From: Desulfovibrionaceae bacterium
Lineage (GTDB): Bacteria; Desulfobacterota; Desulfovibrionia; Desulfovibrionales; Desulfovibrionaceae
DNA length: 64,000 nucleotides
Assembly: GCA_029011315.1 (NCBI GenBank)
Contig: JAQXLA010000007.1
Coordinates: forward strand, 1 to 64,000
Direction of reading: 5' to 3'
In this document: in pieces, positions 10,371 through 20,083 of the stretch
How positions within the stretch are numbered: the stretch's first letter is position 1
How the letters are laid out: every line of letters begins with the position of its first letter
Position numbers and translations under genes: made by a program
Notes under the pieces: model-generated
Told to the model about the DNA's origin: nothing
The model's database searches: none
What the model saw: only the letters and a program-made list of their open reading frames with translations

Positions 10371-12383
10371 CTAGGCGTCCAGACCAAGCAGAGCCCGGGA
10401 GAAATCATCACCGTCAAAAGGACGCAGATCTTCAACTTTTTCACCGAGACCAACGAAAGAAATAGTCAAACCGAAACGCAGAGCGATGGCCACAGCGATA
10501 CCGCCCTTGGCTGTCCCGTCCAGCTTCGTCAGAATAATTTCATCCACGCCCGCAGCTTCCTTGAAAATTTTGGTCTGCTGCAATGCGTTCTGGCCTGTCG
10601 TGGCATCCACAACAAGGACACTGCGGTGCGGCGCTCCGGGACATTTGCGGCCAAGAACATTCCGAATCTTCGAAAGCTCTGCCATGAGGTTATCCTTGGT
10701 ATGAAGCCGCCCAGCCGTATCCACAAACACGACATCATATCCCTCTTTTACGGCGATATCCATCGCTTCCCAGGCCACAGCCGCAGGATCTGCATCCTGT
10801 CCCTTGGAATGAAATCCGGATCCAGTGCGATCCGCCCAGATGCGAAGCTGTTCCACAGCAGCAGCACGGAAGGTATCCGCAGCCGCCAGCAGGACTTTCT
10901 TCCCCTGCATACGCGCTCTGTAGGCAAGTTTGGCTATGGTCGTTGTCTTGCCGACGCCGTTGACGCCGATCACCAGGACAACTTCCGGAGGATTGACAGC
11001 CACGACTTTCCGCGAAGCCCGGAATATCTCGCGCAGTTCCTCAGCCAGAGCCGGACGCAAATCCTCAGGGGATGCCATATGCGCCTTGCCCGCACGTGCC
11101 TTCAGGCGTTTCACCAGTTCCATAGACGTTTCCACGCCCATGTCGCCCATGATAAAGACTTCTTCCAATTCTTCCCAGAAAGACTCTGACAGGCTGTCAT
11201 GGCCGGCGAATAAAGCGGTCAAACTCCGTCCAAGATGCTCTCTGGTGCGGCTCAATCCTTCCTGAAGTTTCAGGAACAGACGGCTGCGCTCATCTTCCTC
11301 ATCTTCCAAATCCAGAGCAATGGCCAGCCGATATTGAAGTTCTGAACGAAAATCCGCCAAAGCTTCATATTCCATGCGTTCAGCCCATCGGGCAAAATCC
11401 TCGACAAAGCGATCCGATTCATCAGCAGGCGCGCCCAGAGAAACCAGCAGAAAACGAATACGCTCCCATAGCGCTTCTCCGGCCACGGCGTTTTCTCCCA
11501 GTCCTTCAAGACAGATGCCGAGCCAGACTGACAGCTTCGGTTCGGCATTGCGCAGTTGGGGCAGGATCTCCGCTTTCCAGTCGTGGGCTGACGGTTTCGG
11601 ACGCGTCCAGGAAGCGTCATGCACTGCTTGGAGTGCCGGTTCAGGTTCCGCAAGTTCCGTCAAATCCACAATATCTTCTTCCACAGCTGACAGGGAAGCC
11701 TCAGTCTCCTGAATTTCGGACGAAACAGGACTCCGCTCTTCCGGCGTTTCTGCCTCGGACTCTGCAATCGTTTCGGTTTCCTGATGAAGCAGAGCTTCCG
11801 TCTCAGCTATATCTTCCATATCCGGAAGAGATGCTTCCAGTTTCTTCTCTTCCTGCTGTACCGCATCGGTAATTTCTGGAATGATCCTGTCTGAATCGGA
11901 TTCTTCTGGCGAAGTTTCCGGCTTCTCTTCATTTTCAGCAAACATCATCAAATCGATGACATCATCCTCATCGGCTTTTTGCTCAGCCTCTGCCTGAGCA
12001 TCGGATGTTTCGAGATGCCTCGAAAAGTCCGGTTCCGGAAAGCATTCCGGTTTTGCAAGAGCATCCGGTCCGGATATCGTGTCAGCCGAAGCGGAACTGT
12101 CAGATTCCATTTCTTCCGGCATATTATTCAGATTCTGCTTCAGCGCAGCATTTTCCACCTCAATAAGCGTTGATAGATCCGAAACCAGCGGCTTCAGATC
12201 CGTTTCGTCAACGTTGTCAGGCTGCTCCGAATCCTCAGACGCATTTTCGCCGGAGAGAGATTCAGATGGCTCACCAGATGATTCTTTTTCTTCAGGAGAT
12301 TGAACAGCAGATGGCTCCACCGCTTCGTTGACGTTGTCACTTTTGCCCGACCAAAGTTTCTTAAAAGCTGAAAAGAACCCCAT
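10371..12383 (-). CDS. ftsY: Signal recognition particle receptor FtsY with long acidic N-terminal domain
   Basis: GVNGVGKTTTIAKLA, DTFRAAAVEQL, DTAGRL, TKLDGTAKGG G-motifs. Start placed at MGFFSAFKKLWSG. Confidence 0.95.
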   Translation of the reverse strand: MGFFSAFKKLWSGKSDNVNEAVEPSAVQSPEEKESSGEPSESLSGENASEDSEQPDNVDETDLKPLVSDLSTLIEVENAALKQNLNNMPEEMESDSSASADTISGPDALAKPECFPEPDFSRHLETSDAQAEAEQKADEDDVIDLMMFAENEEKPETSPEESDSDRIIPEITDAVQQEEKKLEASLPDMEDIAETEALLHQETETIAESEAETPEERSPVSSEIQETEASLSAVEEDIVDLTELAEPEPALQAVHDASWTRPKPSAHDWKAEILPQLRNAEPKLSVWLGICLEGLGENAVAGEALWERIRFLLVSLGAPADESDRFVEDFARWAERMEYEALADFRSELQYRLAIALDLEDEEDERSRLFLKLQEGLSRTREHLGRSLTALFAGHDSLSESFWEELEEVFIMGDMGVETSMELVKRLKARAGKAHMASPEDLRPALAEELREIFRASRKVVAVNPPEVVLVIGVNGVGKTTTIAKLAYRARMQGKKVLLAAADTFRAAAVEQLRIWADRTGSGFHSKGQDADPAAVAWEAMDIAVKEGYDVVFVDTAGRLHTKDNLMAELSKIRNVLGRKCPGAPHRSVLVVDATTGQNALQQTKIFKEAAGVDEIILTKLDGTAKGGIAVAIALRFGLTISFVGLGEKVEDLRPFDGDDFSRALLGLDA

Positions 12384-12675
12384 ATCTGTTATTCCTGTGT
12401 TCAAATGTTCAAAAAATAACGTGGTAAAGACGCATTTCCCAGTTTCAGAAGAATCGCGAATCATTCCTGATGAAACGAGGGCAGAATATGTCGCTCATCG
12501 GCAATGCTACACAACTTCATTCCTTGAATCAAAGAAAAAAGTCTGCTTGCATAATCCGGATCAATCTGCAAAAACTCACCAATCGCAGCAGCTGAAAATC
12601 AGAAAAAACAAAAGTAAAAATTTTTTTACGAAAAAGCTTGCTTTTTCAGAAAGAATATCTTAAAAATAAAGTCGT

Positions 12676-12696
12676 TGAAAATGATAATTATTTTCA
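12676..12696. promoter_or_regulatory. Candidate Fur box upstream of porin 1
   Basis: TGAAAATGATAATTATTTTCA palindrome; contains TGATAAT-T-ATTTTCA (7-1-7). Confidence 0.6.
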
Positions 12697-12753
12697 AACA
12701 CCACAGAAATAGGCGCTTGGCCTCTTTCCAAAATTCAAATGGGGATAGTTTCC

Positions 12754-14163
12754 ATGAAACGTATTGTGACTCTTCTTCTTGCTGCAGGCCTCGTAATGGG
12801 CGCCTCTTCTGCCTCCCAGGCTGTGGATATTAAGGCTTCAGGCATGTGGGACTTCACGTTCGAATATGCCACCAATCCGAGAAAGGGTGATGATGCCGAT
12901 AACTTCCACGCTATTCAGCGTCTCCGCACGCAAATCGATATCATCGCCTCTGAAAATCTGAAAGGCGTTGTCTTCCTGGAAATGGGCAACACGACTTGGG
13001 GTGAAAAGGCTTCAGGCGGACAGATGGGCACCGACGGCAAAATCGTCGAAGTCCGTTATTCCTATGTTGACTGGGTTATTCCGGAAACCGACGTCAAGGT
13101 TCGCATGGGTCTCCAGCCGCTTACCCTTCCCAACTTTGTTGACGGTGAAAACAACGTCATGGGCGGTCCTGCCGATACGGCCGCTGTCGTCCTGTCCTAT
13201 GACTTCAATGAAAACTTCGGACTGACAGCTTTCTGGGCTCGTCCTGCCAACGACAACGGTTCTGATGTCGCGGTAACCCGCACCAATATCTCCGATACGC
13301 TTGATCTCTTTGGCTTCACTGTTCCCATGCAGTTCGACGGATTCAAGGTGACCCCCTGGTTCATGGGCGCTGTGATTGGACGTGACTCTCTTGGCACCAA
13401 TGACTCCACCACCGGCTATGTCGCCAACGATCTTCTGCCTGCCGGAGCCGATCCTTCTCTGAGCCGCAACAAGCACGGCCACGGACTGTGGGCCGGCGCC
13501 ACTGCCGAACTGACAGCATTCGATCCCTTCCGTGTGGCTCTTGACTTCAACTACGGCGCGGTCAATCTGAATGAAGAATCCTCCACCGGCATGGATCTGA
13601 AACGCAGCGGCTGGCTGATTGAAGGCGTGGCCGAATACAAGCTCGATTTCATGACTCCCGGCATCGTGGCCTGGTATTCCTCCGGTGATGACAGCAATCC
13701 GTATGACGGTTCCGAACGCATGCCTTCCGTACACGGTTCCAGCATTTTGACATCGTACGGCTTTGACGGCGACTACTCACTCTCCGTCTGCGACTTCCTG
13801 GGCAACAATCTCATTGGCACCTGGGGTGTTCTCGCCAGAGCGAAAGACATTTCCTTCATCGATGATATGTCTCATATCTTCCAGATTGGCTATTATCGCG
13901 GCACGAACAGCAAGGCTATGGCTTCCATCGTTCTGGATCCCATCGACGGCAATCGTACTGACGGCTTCTATCTGACTCGCGGAGACTACGCTATCGAAGC
14001 CAACTTCGACACGGAATACAAGATTTACGACAATCTGACCGCCGTTGTCGAACTCGGCTATATCCATCTGAATCTTAAGAGAGACACCTGGACCGACAGC
14101 GTCGTAGACAGCATCCGCAAGAACAACTACCGCGCCGCTTTCAACCTGCGCTACTCGTTCTAA
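12754..14163 (+). CDS. Outer membrane homotrimeric porin (copy 1)
   Basis: Signal peptide MKRIVTLLLAAGLVMGASSASQA, beta-barrel character, C-terminal aromatic ...NLRYSF. Confidence 0.85.
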   Translation: MKRIVTLLLAAGLVMGASSASQAVDIKASGMWDFTFEYATNPRKGDDADNFHAIQRLRTQIDIIASENLKGVVFLEMGNTTWGEKASGGQMGTDGKIVEVRYSYVDWVIPETDVKVRMGLQPLTLPNFVDGENNVMGGPADTAAVVLSYDFNENFGLTAFWARPANDNGSDVAVTRTNISDTLDLFGFTVPMQFDGFKVTPWFMGAVIGRDSLGTNDSTTGYVANDLLPAGADPSLSRNKHGHGLWAGATAELTAFDPFRVALDFNYGAVNLNEESSTGMDLKRSGWLIEGVAEYKLDFMTPGIVAWYSSGDDSNPYDGSERMPSVHGSSILTSYGFDGDYSLSVCDFLGNNLIGTWGVLARAKDISFIDDMSHIFQIGYYRGTNSKAMASIVLDPIDGNRTDGFYLTRGDYAIEANFDTEYKIYDNLTAVVELGYIHLNLKRDTWTDSVVDSIRKNNYRAAFNLRYSF

Positions 14164-14188
14164 CACCGGAAAGACCGGCTATTTCCGC

Positions 14189-14224
14189 AAAGAGCGGAGT
14201 TCGCAACACGACTCCGCTCTTTAT
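14189..14224 (+). terminator. Rho-independent terminator after porin 1
   Basis: aaagagcggagt-tcgcaacacg-actccgctcttt hairpin. Confidence 0.75.
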
Positions 14225-14453
14225 GACATTAATTTAATATAAAAACCGGATTCATATTCATAACCATAACCATATTATAAACAGCCAGAGACACAGCCCA
14301 ACCTTCCGTAAGCTTGTCAGCAAAAATTTTTTTGTACATCCCGACAAAAAATTTTTACCGATCGCTTGATTTTTTCTATCAGCTATGCCATTGTGGGCGA
14401 AACAAGGCGAATATTTTATTATTTGCCGAATTTTCAGAAGGAAGGAAAAAGCT

Positions 14454-15863
14454 ATGAAGCGTATCGTTACGTTACTTCTTGCTGCCGGTCTCGTTATGGG
14501 TGCCGCCTCCATGTCCCAGGCTACTGATATTAAGGTCAAGGGCATGTGGGACTTTACGTTTGAATATGCCACCAATCTGAGAAAGGGAGCTGACGTCGAC
14601 AACTTCCACGCTAAGCAGCGTCTGCGTACTCAGGTGGATTTCATCGCCTCTGAGAACCTGAAGGGCGTCGTCTTCTTCGAAATGGGTGACACGAACTGGG
14701 GTAAGAAATCTGAGGGCGGCCAGATGGGCACCGACGGCAAGATCGTCGAAGTCCGTTATTCCTACATCGACTGGGTTATCCCGGAAACCGATGTGAAGGT
14801 TCGCATGGGTCTCCAGCCCTGGAAACTCCCCAACTTTGTCGTTGCTGAACACAACGTCATCGGTGGTCCTGCTGACGCAGCCGGCATCACTCTGTCCTAT
14901 GATTTCAATGAAAACTTCGGCCTGACCGCTTTCTGGATGCGTCCTGCCAATGACAACGGATCCGACGTTGCGGTGACCCGCAATATTTCCGATACGCTCG
15001 ATCTGTTCGGCTTCACCGTTCCCATGCAGTTCGACGGATTCAAAGTGACTCCGTGGTTCATGGGTGCTGTGATCGGCCGTGACTCCATGGGCAACACCAC
15101 TTCCACCACCAGCTATGTTAAAAACGATCTTATGCCGATCGGCGCAATGCCTGCTCTGAGCCGCAATCATCATGGTCATGGTCTGTGGGCTGGTGCCACT
15201 GCCGAAATGACCCTGTTTGATCCCTTCCGCCTTGCTCTTGATCTCAACTACGGTAATGTGAACCTGAATGAGATCAATAACGGTATGGATCTGAAGCGTG
15301 ACGGCTGGCTGATCGAAGGCGTCGCTGAATACAAGCTCGACTACATGACCCCCGGCCTGATCTTCTGGTATGCCTCCGGTGATGACGACGATCCGTATAA
15401 CGGTTCCGAACGTATGCCTACGCTGCATGGCTCCTCCTGGATGACCACCTACGGCTTTGACGGCAACTACGCTATTTCCACCACTGCCGCCATCAACCGT
15501 ACGCTCGTTGGCACTTGGGGTATCGGTCTGCAGCTGAAAGATATTTCCTTCATCGACGATCTGAAGTCCACGCTGCGCGTTGTGTACATGCAGGGTACCA
15601 ACGACAAGGAAATGGCTCCCATCGCTCTGATGTCCAGTGGAGTCGGACTGGGTGAACGCAACGGTCTCTATCTGACCGAAGAAGATAACGCGATCGAAGT
15701 GAACTTCGATACTCAGTACAAGATTTACAAGAATCTGACCCTGATCACCGAAATCGGTTACGTTCACCTGAATCTGGATGACGGCACATGGGGTTCCGCC
15801 TATGTTGACAGCATCCGGAAGAACAACTACCGTGCTGCTCTGAACCTGCGCTACTCCTTCTAG
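14454..15863 (+). CDS. Outer membrane homotrimeric porin (copy 2)
   Basis: Close paralog of copy 1; signal peptide MKRIVTLLLAAGLVMGAASMSQA, C-terminal NLRYSF. Confidence 0.85.
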   Translation: MKRIVTLLLAAGLVMGAASMSQATDIKVKGMWDFTFEYATNLRKGADVDNFHAKQRLRTQVDFIASENLKGVVFFEMGDTNWGKKSEGGQMGTDGKIVEVRYSYIDWVIPETDVKVRMGLQPWKLPNFVVAEHNVIGGPADAAGITLSYDFNENFGLTAFWMRPANDNGSDVAVTRNISDTLDLFGFTVPMQFDGFKVTPWFMGAVIGRDSMGNTTSTTSYVKNDLMPIGAMPALSRNHHGHGLWAGATAEMTLFDPFRLALDLNYGNVNLNEINNGMDLKRDGWLIEGVAEYKLDYMTPGLIFWYASGDDDDPYNGSERMPTLHGSSWMTTYGFDGNYAISTTAAINRTLVGTWGIGLQLKDISFIDDLKSTLRVVYMQGTNDKEMAPIALMSSGVGLGERNGLYLTEEDNAIEVNFDTQYKIYKNLTLITEIGYVHLNLDDGTWGSAYVDSIRKNNYRAALNLRYSF

Positions 15864-15902
15864 TTCGCATCGTTCAGAAACTCTTCGGAGTTTGAATTGA
15901 TT

Positions 15903-15936
15903 GAAGAGCCGTCCAAATCTGGACGGCTCTTCTTTT
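15903..15936 (+). terminator. Rho-independent terminator after porin 2
   Basis: gaagagccgtcca-aatc-tggacggctcttc followed by tttt. Confidence 0.85.
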
Positions 15937-15968
15937 ATGCTGTGTCAGTCATTTCTGATTGGCAGAAC

Positions 15969-16052
15969 GAGAGAGGGGCGGATTCGAACCATTCGAACCG
16001 CCCCTCTCTCTGGGAAGCTTGGAGAAAGCCGGACACCCCCGGATGTCCGGCT
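15969..16052. repeat. Pair of adjacent strong hairpins without U-tract
   Basis: 13-bp perfect stem gagagaggggcgg/ccgcccctctctc (15969-15981/15998-16010), then 9-bp stem agccggaca/tgtccggct (16027-16035/16044-16052). Confidence 0.6.
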
Positions 16053-16174
16053 GTGGAGGAAACATATCCATGTCTGCGCCTTATCGGATACCGCATACCG
16101 ATTCAGGCAGAAAAAATGATGGATGGAAGCAGGAGGAGGCGAGCCCCATCCGAAGCTATATAGTTTAGAAGAGT

Positions 16175-16669
16175 CTATTGCCTTGCTTCATCAGAATGGA
16201 TGTCATAACAGGGAGGAACCGCCGGACATCCCTGATAAGGATCCGCACCTCTTCGTCCATCTCCCCGTTTGGGATGATCAATCAGGGAAATGCCGAGTTC
16301 GCGATGGATCTTGTCTGCAGCTTCGCGACGAATCGAACGTGCCTTTTCACGCAATGTCACCACTTCTTCAGCCATTTTTCCGATGATGGCAGGATCCGCC
16401 TGAGGCGTTGTACCATATGTTCTCAGCTGCAAAGTTTTTACGTCAAGATCATGCATTATGGGACGAAGCTTATTGCGGCGTTCTTTGAGGATTGCCTGCA
16501 ATTTTTCCTTTTGATCTCTGTTCAGCTTGTTTGATTTTTCAAGCATCGTTTCCTGCTGTTCGACAGCTTCTTCATCACCGGCCACACAGTTGCCGGAAAA
16601 GCTGAATGATCCGGCAACAAGCAGAGCGGCTGCTGTCAGGGAAATCATACCTTTATTCAATGCACGCAT
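16175..16669 (-). CDS. Periplasmic Spy/CpxP/ZraP-like heavy-metal or stress-sensing protein
   Basis: Signal peptide plus LNRDQKEKLQAILKERRNKLRPIMHDL helical repeat-like sequence; divergent from a two-component system. Confidence 0.7.
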   Translation of the reverse strand: MRALNKGMISLTAAALLVAGSFSFSGNCVAGDEEAVEQQETMLEKSNKLNRDQKEKLQAILKERRNKLRPIMHDLDVKTLQLRTYGTTPQADPAIIGKMAEEVVTLREKARSIRREAADKIHRELGISLIDHPKRGDGRRGADPYQGCPAVPPCYDIHSDEARQ

Positions 16670-16921
16670 GATTTTTCCTCAATTGATCGTCTTGCGACCT
16701 GTTATAAAAAACGTGTTGACGTTATATTTTAAGCATTTTTCATGCTAAAATATAAAAATCCTTTATTATCAATATGTTATAAAAAAATAAAAAAAACTAT
16801 CTCTTTCAAAATGTTAAAAAATTAGACATTTTTTTCAAAATATGTCAAAAAAATATCCATTACATCAATTTTCTGTCAAAAAAATAATCTTTCTTTCACC
16901 ATATTCCCTGCAGAGATCCGT

Positions 16922-18682
16922 ATGGCACCTGTTCAGATGCTGAAATTCCACGAACAAAAAGGCAATTCCCTGATTACAACCGTCGGAGCTGTCTGTATTC
17001 TGGTTTTGGTCGTTTTTCTTGTTACAGCTCTGTCCATAGACAACACCCAAACAGATGTGGAAAGAATCCTTGCGGAAAAAGGTTCCGCTCTGATTTCCGC
17101 TTTGGAAAGCGGAGTGCGTTCAGGCGTGAGATCCAAAGCAGGGCTGAGACTGCAATATCTTGTGGAAGAAATGGCTTCACGAACCGATGTTCAGTTCATT
17201 GCCGTCACCATGCCTGATGGCACTATCATCGCTCACAGCGATACGGAACGCATTGGCAAAAAGCTGATGATTGATTATGCGCTGCCCGATGCTACCGGTT
17301 CAAGAGACTGCCTCGTCCCGACTGAGGATCCGGCATGGAAAATTGTCATGACTGACGGTCTCCGAACATTTTTGGTCTACGGTTTGTTTCATCCCGGCTG
17401 GCACAGTCTGAAAAACATTCGCAGTGCTCTGCCTCCCGTTCTGCAAACGGAATTTCAGGGACGTCTTCCTTCAGTATTTCTTGGCCTGGATATGACTCCC
17501 ATCATTACCTCTCAGAAAAAAAGTCTGCAGAGAGCTTTGCTATTCAGCGGCAGCACTGTCCTTGCAGGCATCCTTGCGCTTCTGTTTCTGCATGGTATCG
17601 AACGCTTCAGAGCCTCCCGGCACAGTCAGCAGATTGCCGAAAAAATTGCTCAGGAACTCGCGTCAACGCTGTCCGACGGCTTAATTATTCTTGACAATGA
17701 AGGCATGGTCACACGGGTGAACAGTGCCGCTCTGAATCTGTTTTCCCTGCCGGGACGGTATGATTTTTATACAGGACAGACTCTTGATCATATCCTGCCC
17801 CCAAATGTGCTGCACACTCTTCGAAAGCTGTTCAGCTCTGCGTCCATCCCGGATACGGAAATCCGTATCAAAGATGGAGAAAAGAACAAATTCATCAGCG
17901 TGCGAGGCGGTCATATTCGCGATAACAATCACAACAGAATCGGTACGCTGCTCTTTTTTCGGGATTTAACCGAAGTCAGACGTCTGGAAGAGGAAATTCG
18001 GCGAAATGAAAAACTTGCGGCGGTCGGCAATCTGGCGGCAGGCGTCGCACATGAACTCAGAAATCCGCTCAGTTCAATTAAGGGATACGCCGTCTATTTC
18101 TGCGGAAAATTTCAGAGAGGCAGTTCCGACAGGGAAGCCGCTGAAGTCATGATCCGCGAAGTCGATCGGCTCAACCGCTGTGTCAGCGATCTGATTGGTC
18201 TTGCAAGACCGACCATTCTCAATAAAAGGCCGGTCAATGTCCTGCAAATCTGCCAGGATGTTTTGAGACTGATTCAAAGAGATGTGGAAACACGGGGCGT
18301 GGCTGTCCAGCTCAACGCTCCGGAAAATCTTCCGGCTGTTCTGGTGGACTGCGATCGCTTCCGTCAAGTGCTTCTGAATCTCTGCCTCAACGCACTCGAA
18401 GCGATGAAAGAAGGAGGCAATCTGCTGATCACGCTTGGCCTCGAAGGCCACGATTTTTTCTGCGAAGTTCAGGACACGGGCATGGGAATGAATCCCGAAG
18501 TGCTTGATCATATTTTTGAGCCTTATTTTACGACAAAGGGAGACGGAACAGGTCTGGGCCTTGCCGTTGTGCACAAAATCATTGCCGCACATGAAGGATC
18601 CATTTCAGTAGCCTCAGAACCTGGCATAGGCTCCCTGTTCCATATTTCTCTGCCGCTGAATGCGACCCATATGGAGGGCTAA
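16922..18682 (+). CDS. Membrane sensor histidine kinase (ZraS/NtrB-like)
   Basis: N-terminal TM, sensor loop, TM, PAS-like region, AAGVAHELRNPLSSIKGY H-box, N/G boxes (NLCLNALEAM, DTGMGM, GTGLGLAVVHKI). Confidence 0.9.
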   Translation: MAPVQMLKFHEQKGNSLITTVGAVCILVLVVFLVTALSIDNTQTDVERILAEKGSALISALESGVRSGVRSKAGLRLQYLVEEMASRTDVQFIAVTMPDGTIIAHSDTERIGKKLMIDYALPDATGSRDCLVPTEDPAWKIVMTDGLRTFLVYGLFHPGWHSLKNIRSALPPVLQTEFQGRLPSVFLGLDMTPIITSQKKSLQRALLFSGSTVLAGILALLFLHGIERFRASRHSQQIAEKIAQELASTLSDGLIILDNEGMVTRVNSAALNLFSLPGRYDFYTGQTLDHILPPNVLHTLRKLFSSASIPDTEIRIKDGEKNKFISVRGGHIRDNNHNRIGTLLFFRDLTEVRRLEEEIRRNEKLAAVGNLAAGVAHELRNPLSSIKGYAVYFCGKFQRGSSDREAAEVMIREVDRLNRCVSDLIGLARPTILNKRPVNVLQICQDVLRLIQRDVETRGVAVQLNAPENLPAVLVDCDRFRQVLLNLCLNALEAMKEGGNLLITLGLEGHDFFCEVQDTGMGMNPEVLDHIFEPYFTTKGDGTGLGLAVVHKIIAAHEGSISVASEPGIGSLFHISLPLNATHMEG

Positions 18683-18685
18683 CAG

Positions 18686-20047
18686 ATGCCTGCGGTTATT
18701 TTGATAGTTGATGATGATGAAGCGCACCGGGGAATGCTGACTACAGTTCTCCGTGGGTGGGGCTATGCCACGGAAGAAGCTGACGATGGAGATACGGCTG
18801 TCGAAAAAGTTCAGAAGAAGCCATATGATGCCATTTTATGCGACATCCGTATGAGGAGAGTCGACGGTATTACAGCCATACGGAATATTTTTTCCATCAA
18901 CCCTGCCATTCCCGTTCTGGTCATGACGGCCTGGCAGTCTGTTGAGACAGCCGTTGCGGCACTTCGGCTCGGAGCCTACGATTATCTCGAAAAGCCCCTT
19001 GATTTTGACCTGCTGCATCTTACGTTGGAAAGAGCTCTCGACCATACCCGTCTTGCCCTGGAAAACAGGGAACTTCGAGAACGACTTTGGCTGAACCAGC
19101 CAGAAAATTTCATTGGACGAAGTGAAAAGATGAGGGATCTGCTGGCACTTATTCAAACAGTTGCGCCTTCAGAGGCAACCGTTCTGATTACCGGAGAATC
19201 TGGCACAGGCAAGGAATGCGTCGCCAAAGCCATTCAGCGTGCAGGGCTTCGCAGGGACAAGCCCTTTGTGACCGTAAATTGCGCAGCTCTTTCAGAGTCT
19301 CTGCTGGAATCCGAACTGTTCGGGCACGAAAAAGGCGCCTTTACCGGTGCAGATCGCCACAGAGAGGGACGATTCAAGCAGGCCGATGGAGGAACAATCT
19401 TTCTCGATGAGATCGGAGAAGTGCCGCTCCAAATTCAGCCCAAGCTTCTCAGAGCTCTCCAATCTGGAGAAATTCAGCGTGTCGGAAGCGATGTGCCGTT
19501 AATGACGGATGTTCGCGTCATTGCGGCCACAAACAGAGACCTGCTCAAGGAAGTCGAAGCCGGACATTTTCGAGAAGATCTGTATTACCGCCTCAATGTC
19601 ATCGGCATCGAAGTTCCTCCGCTCAGAGAGCGGCGTGAGGATATTCCGGTTCTGTCAAAATATTTCATAGAAAAATTCGCAAAAGCCAATCAAAAAAATA
19701 TCAAGGGCATTTCTCCTCAATGCATGGATCTGCTCACCCATTATGACTGGCCGGGAAACGTGCGTGAACTCGAAAATGCTATGGAGAGGGCTGTTATTCT
19801 CTGCCTTGGGGATTTCATTACCCAACGAGAACTTCCTTTGTCCTTGACATCTTCTTCCAAAAGCGTTTCTACCAGCACAGCTTCAATTTCCGAAGAGGCT
19901 ATGACTCTGGAGGAAATCGAACGGAACGCTATTCTGCGGACGCTGCAGAAAACTGGTGACAATAAGAGCGAAACGGCCCGCTTGTTGGGGATTACCCGAG
20001 CCACGCTTCATAATAAGCTGCGCCGCTATGATGTGGAAAAAAATTAG
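18686..20047 (+). CDS. Sigma-54-dependent response regulator (ZraR/NtrC family)
   Basis: Receiver VDDDEAHRG..., AAA+ GESGTGKE, ESELFGHEKGAFTGA, C-terminal Fis-type HTH. Confidence 0.95.
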   Translation: MPAVILIVDDDEAHRGMLTTVLRGWGYATEEADDGDTAVEKVQKKPYDAILCDIRMRRVDGITAIRNIFSINPAIPVLVMTAWQSVETAVAALRLGAYDYLEKPLDFDLLHLTLERALDHTRLALENRELRERLWLNQPENFIGRSEKMRDLLALIQTVAPSEATVLITGESGTGKECVAKAIQRAGLRRDKPFVTVNCAALSESLLESELFGHEKGAFTGADRHREGRFKQADGGTIFLDEIGEVPLQIQPKLLRALQSGEIQRVGSDVPLMTDVRVIAATNRDLLKEVEAGHFREDLYYRLNVIGIEVPPLRERREDIPVLSKYFIEKFAKANQKNIKGISPQCMDLLTHYDWPGNVRELENAMERAVILCLGDFITQRELPLSLTSSSKSVSTSTASISEEAMTLEEIERNAILRTLQKTGDNKSETARLLGITRATLHNKLRRYDVEKN

Positions 20048-20083
20048 CTGACGATTGAATACCGTCTCTGGAAGTTTCAAACT

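Noticed and set aside
14472-15767. 431-aa ORF antisense to porin 2 and 240-aa ORF antisense to porin 1
   Set aside because: Codon-bias mirror frames of the porins; similar to each other only because the porins are paralogs.
15969-16010. Possible tRNA fragment because of TTCGAA/GGTTCGAATCCGC motif
   Set aside because: No matching acceptor or anticodon arms; T-stem geometry does not lead to a CCA end. It is a simple hairpin.
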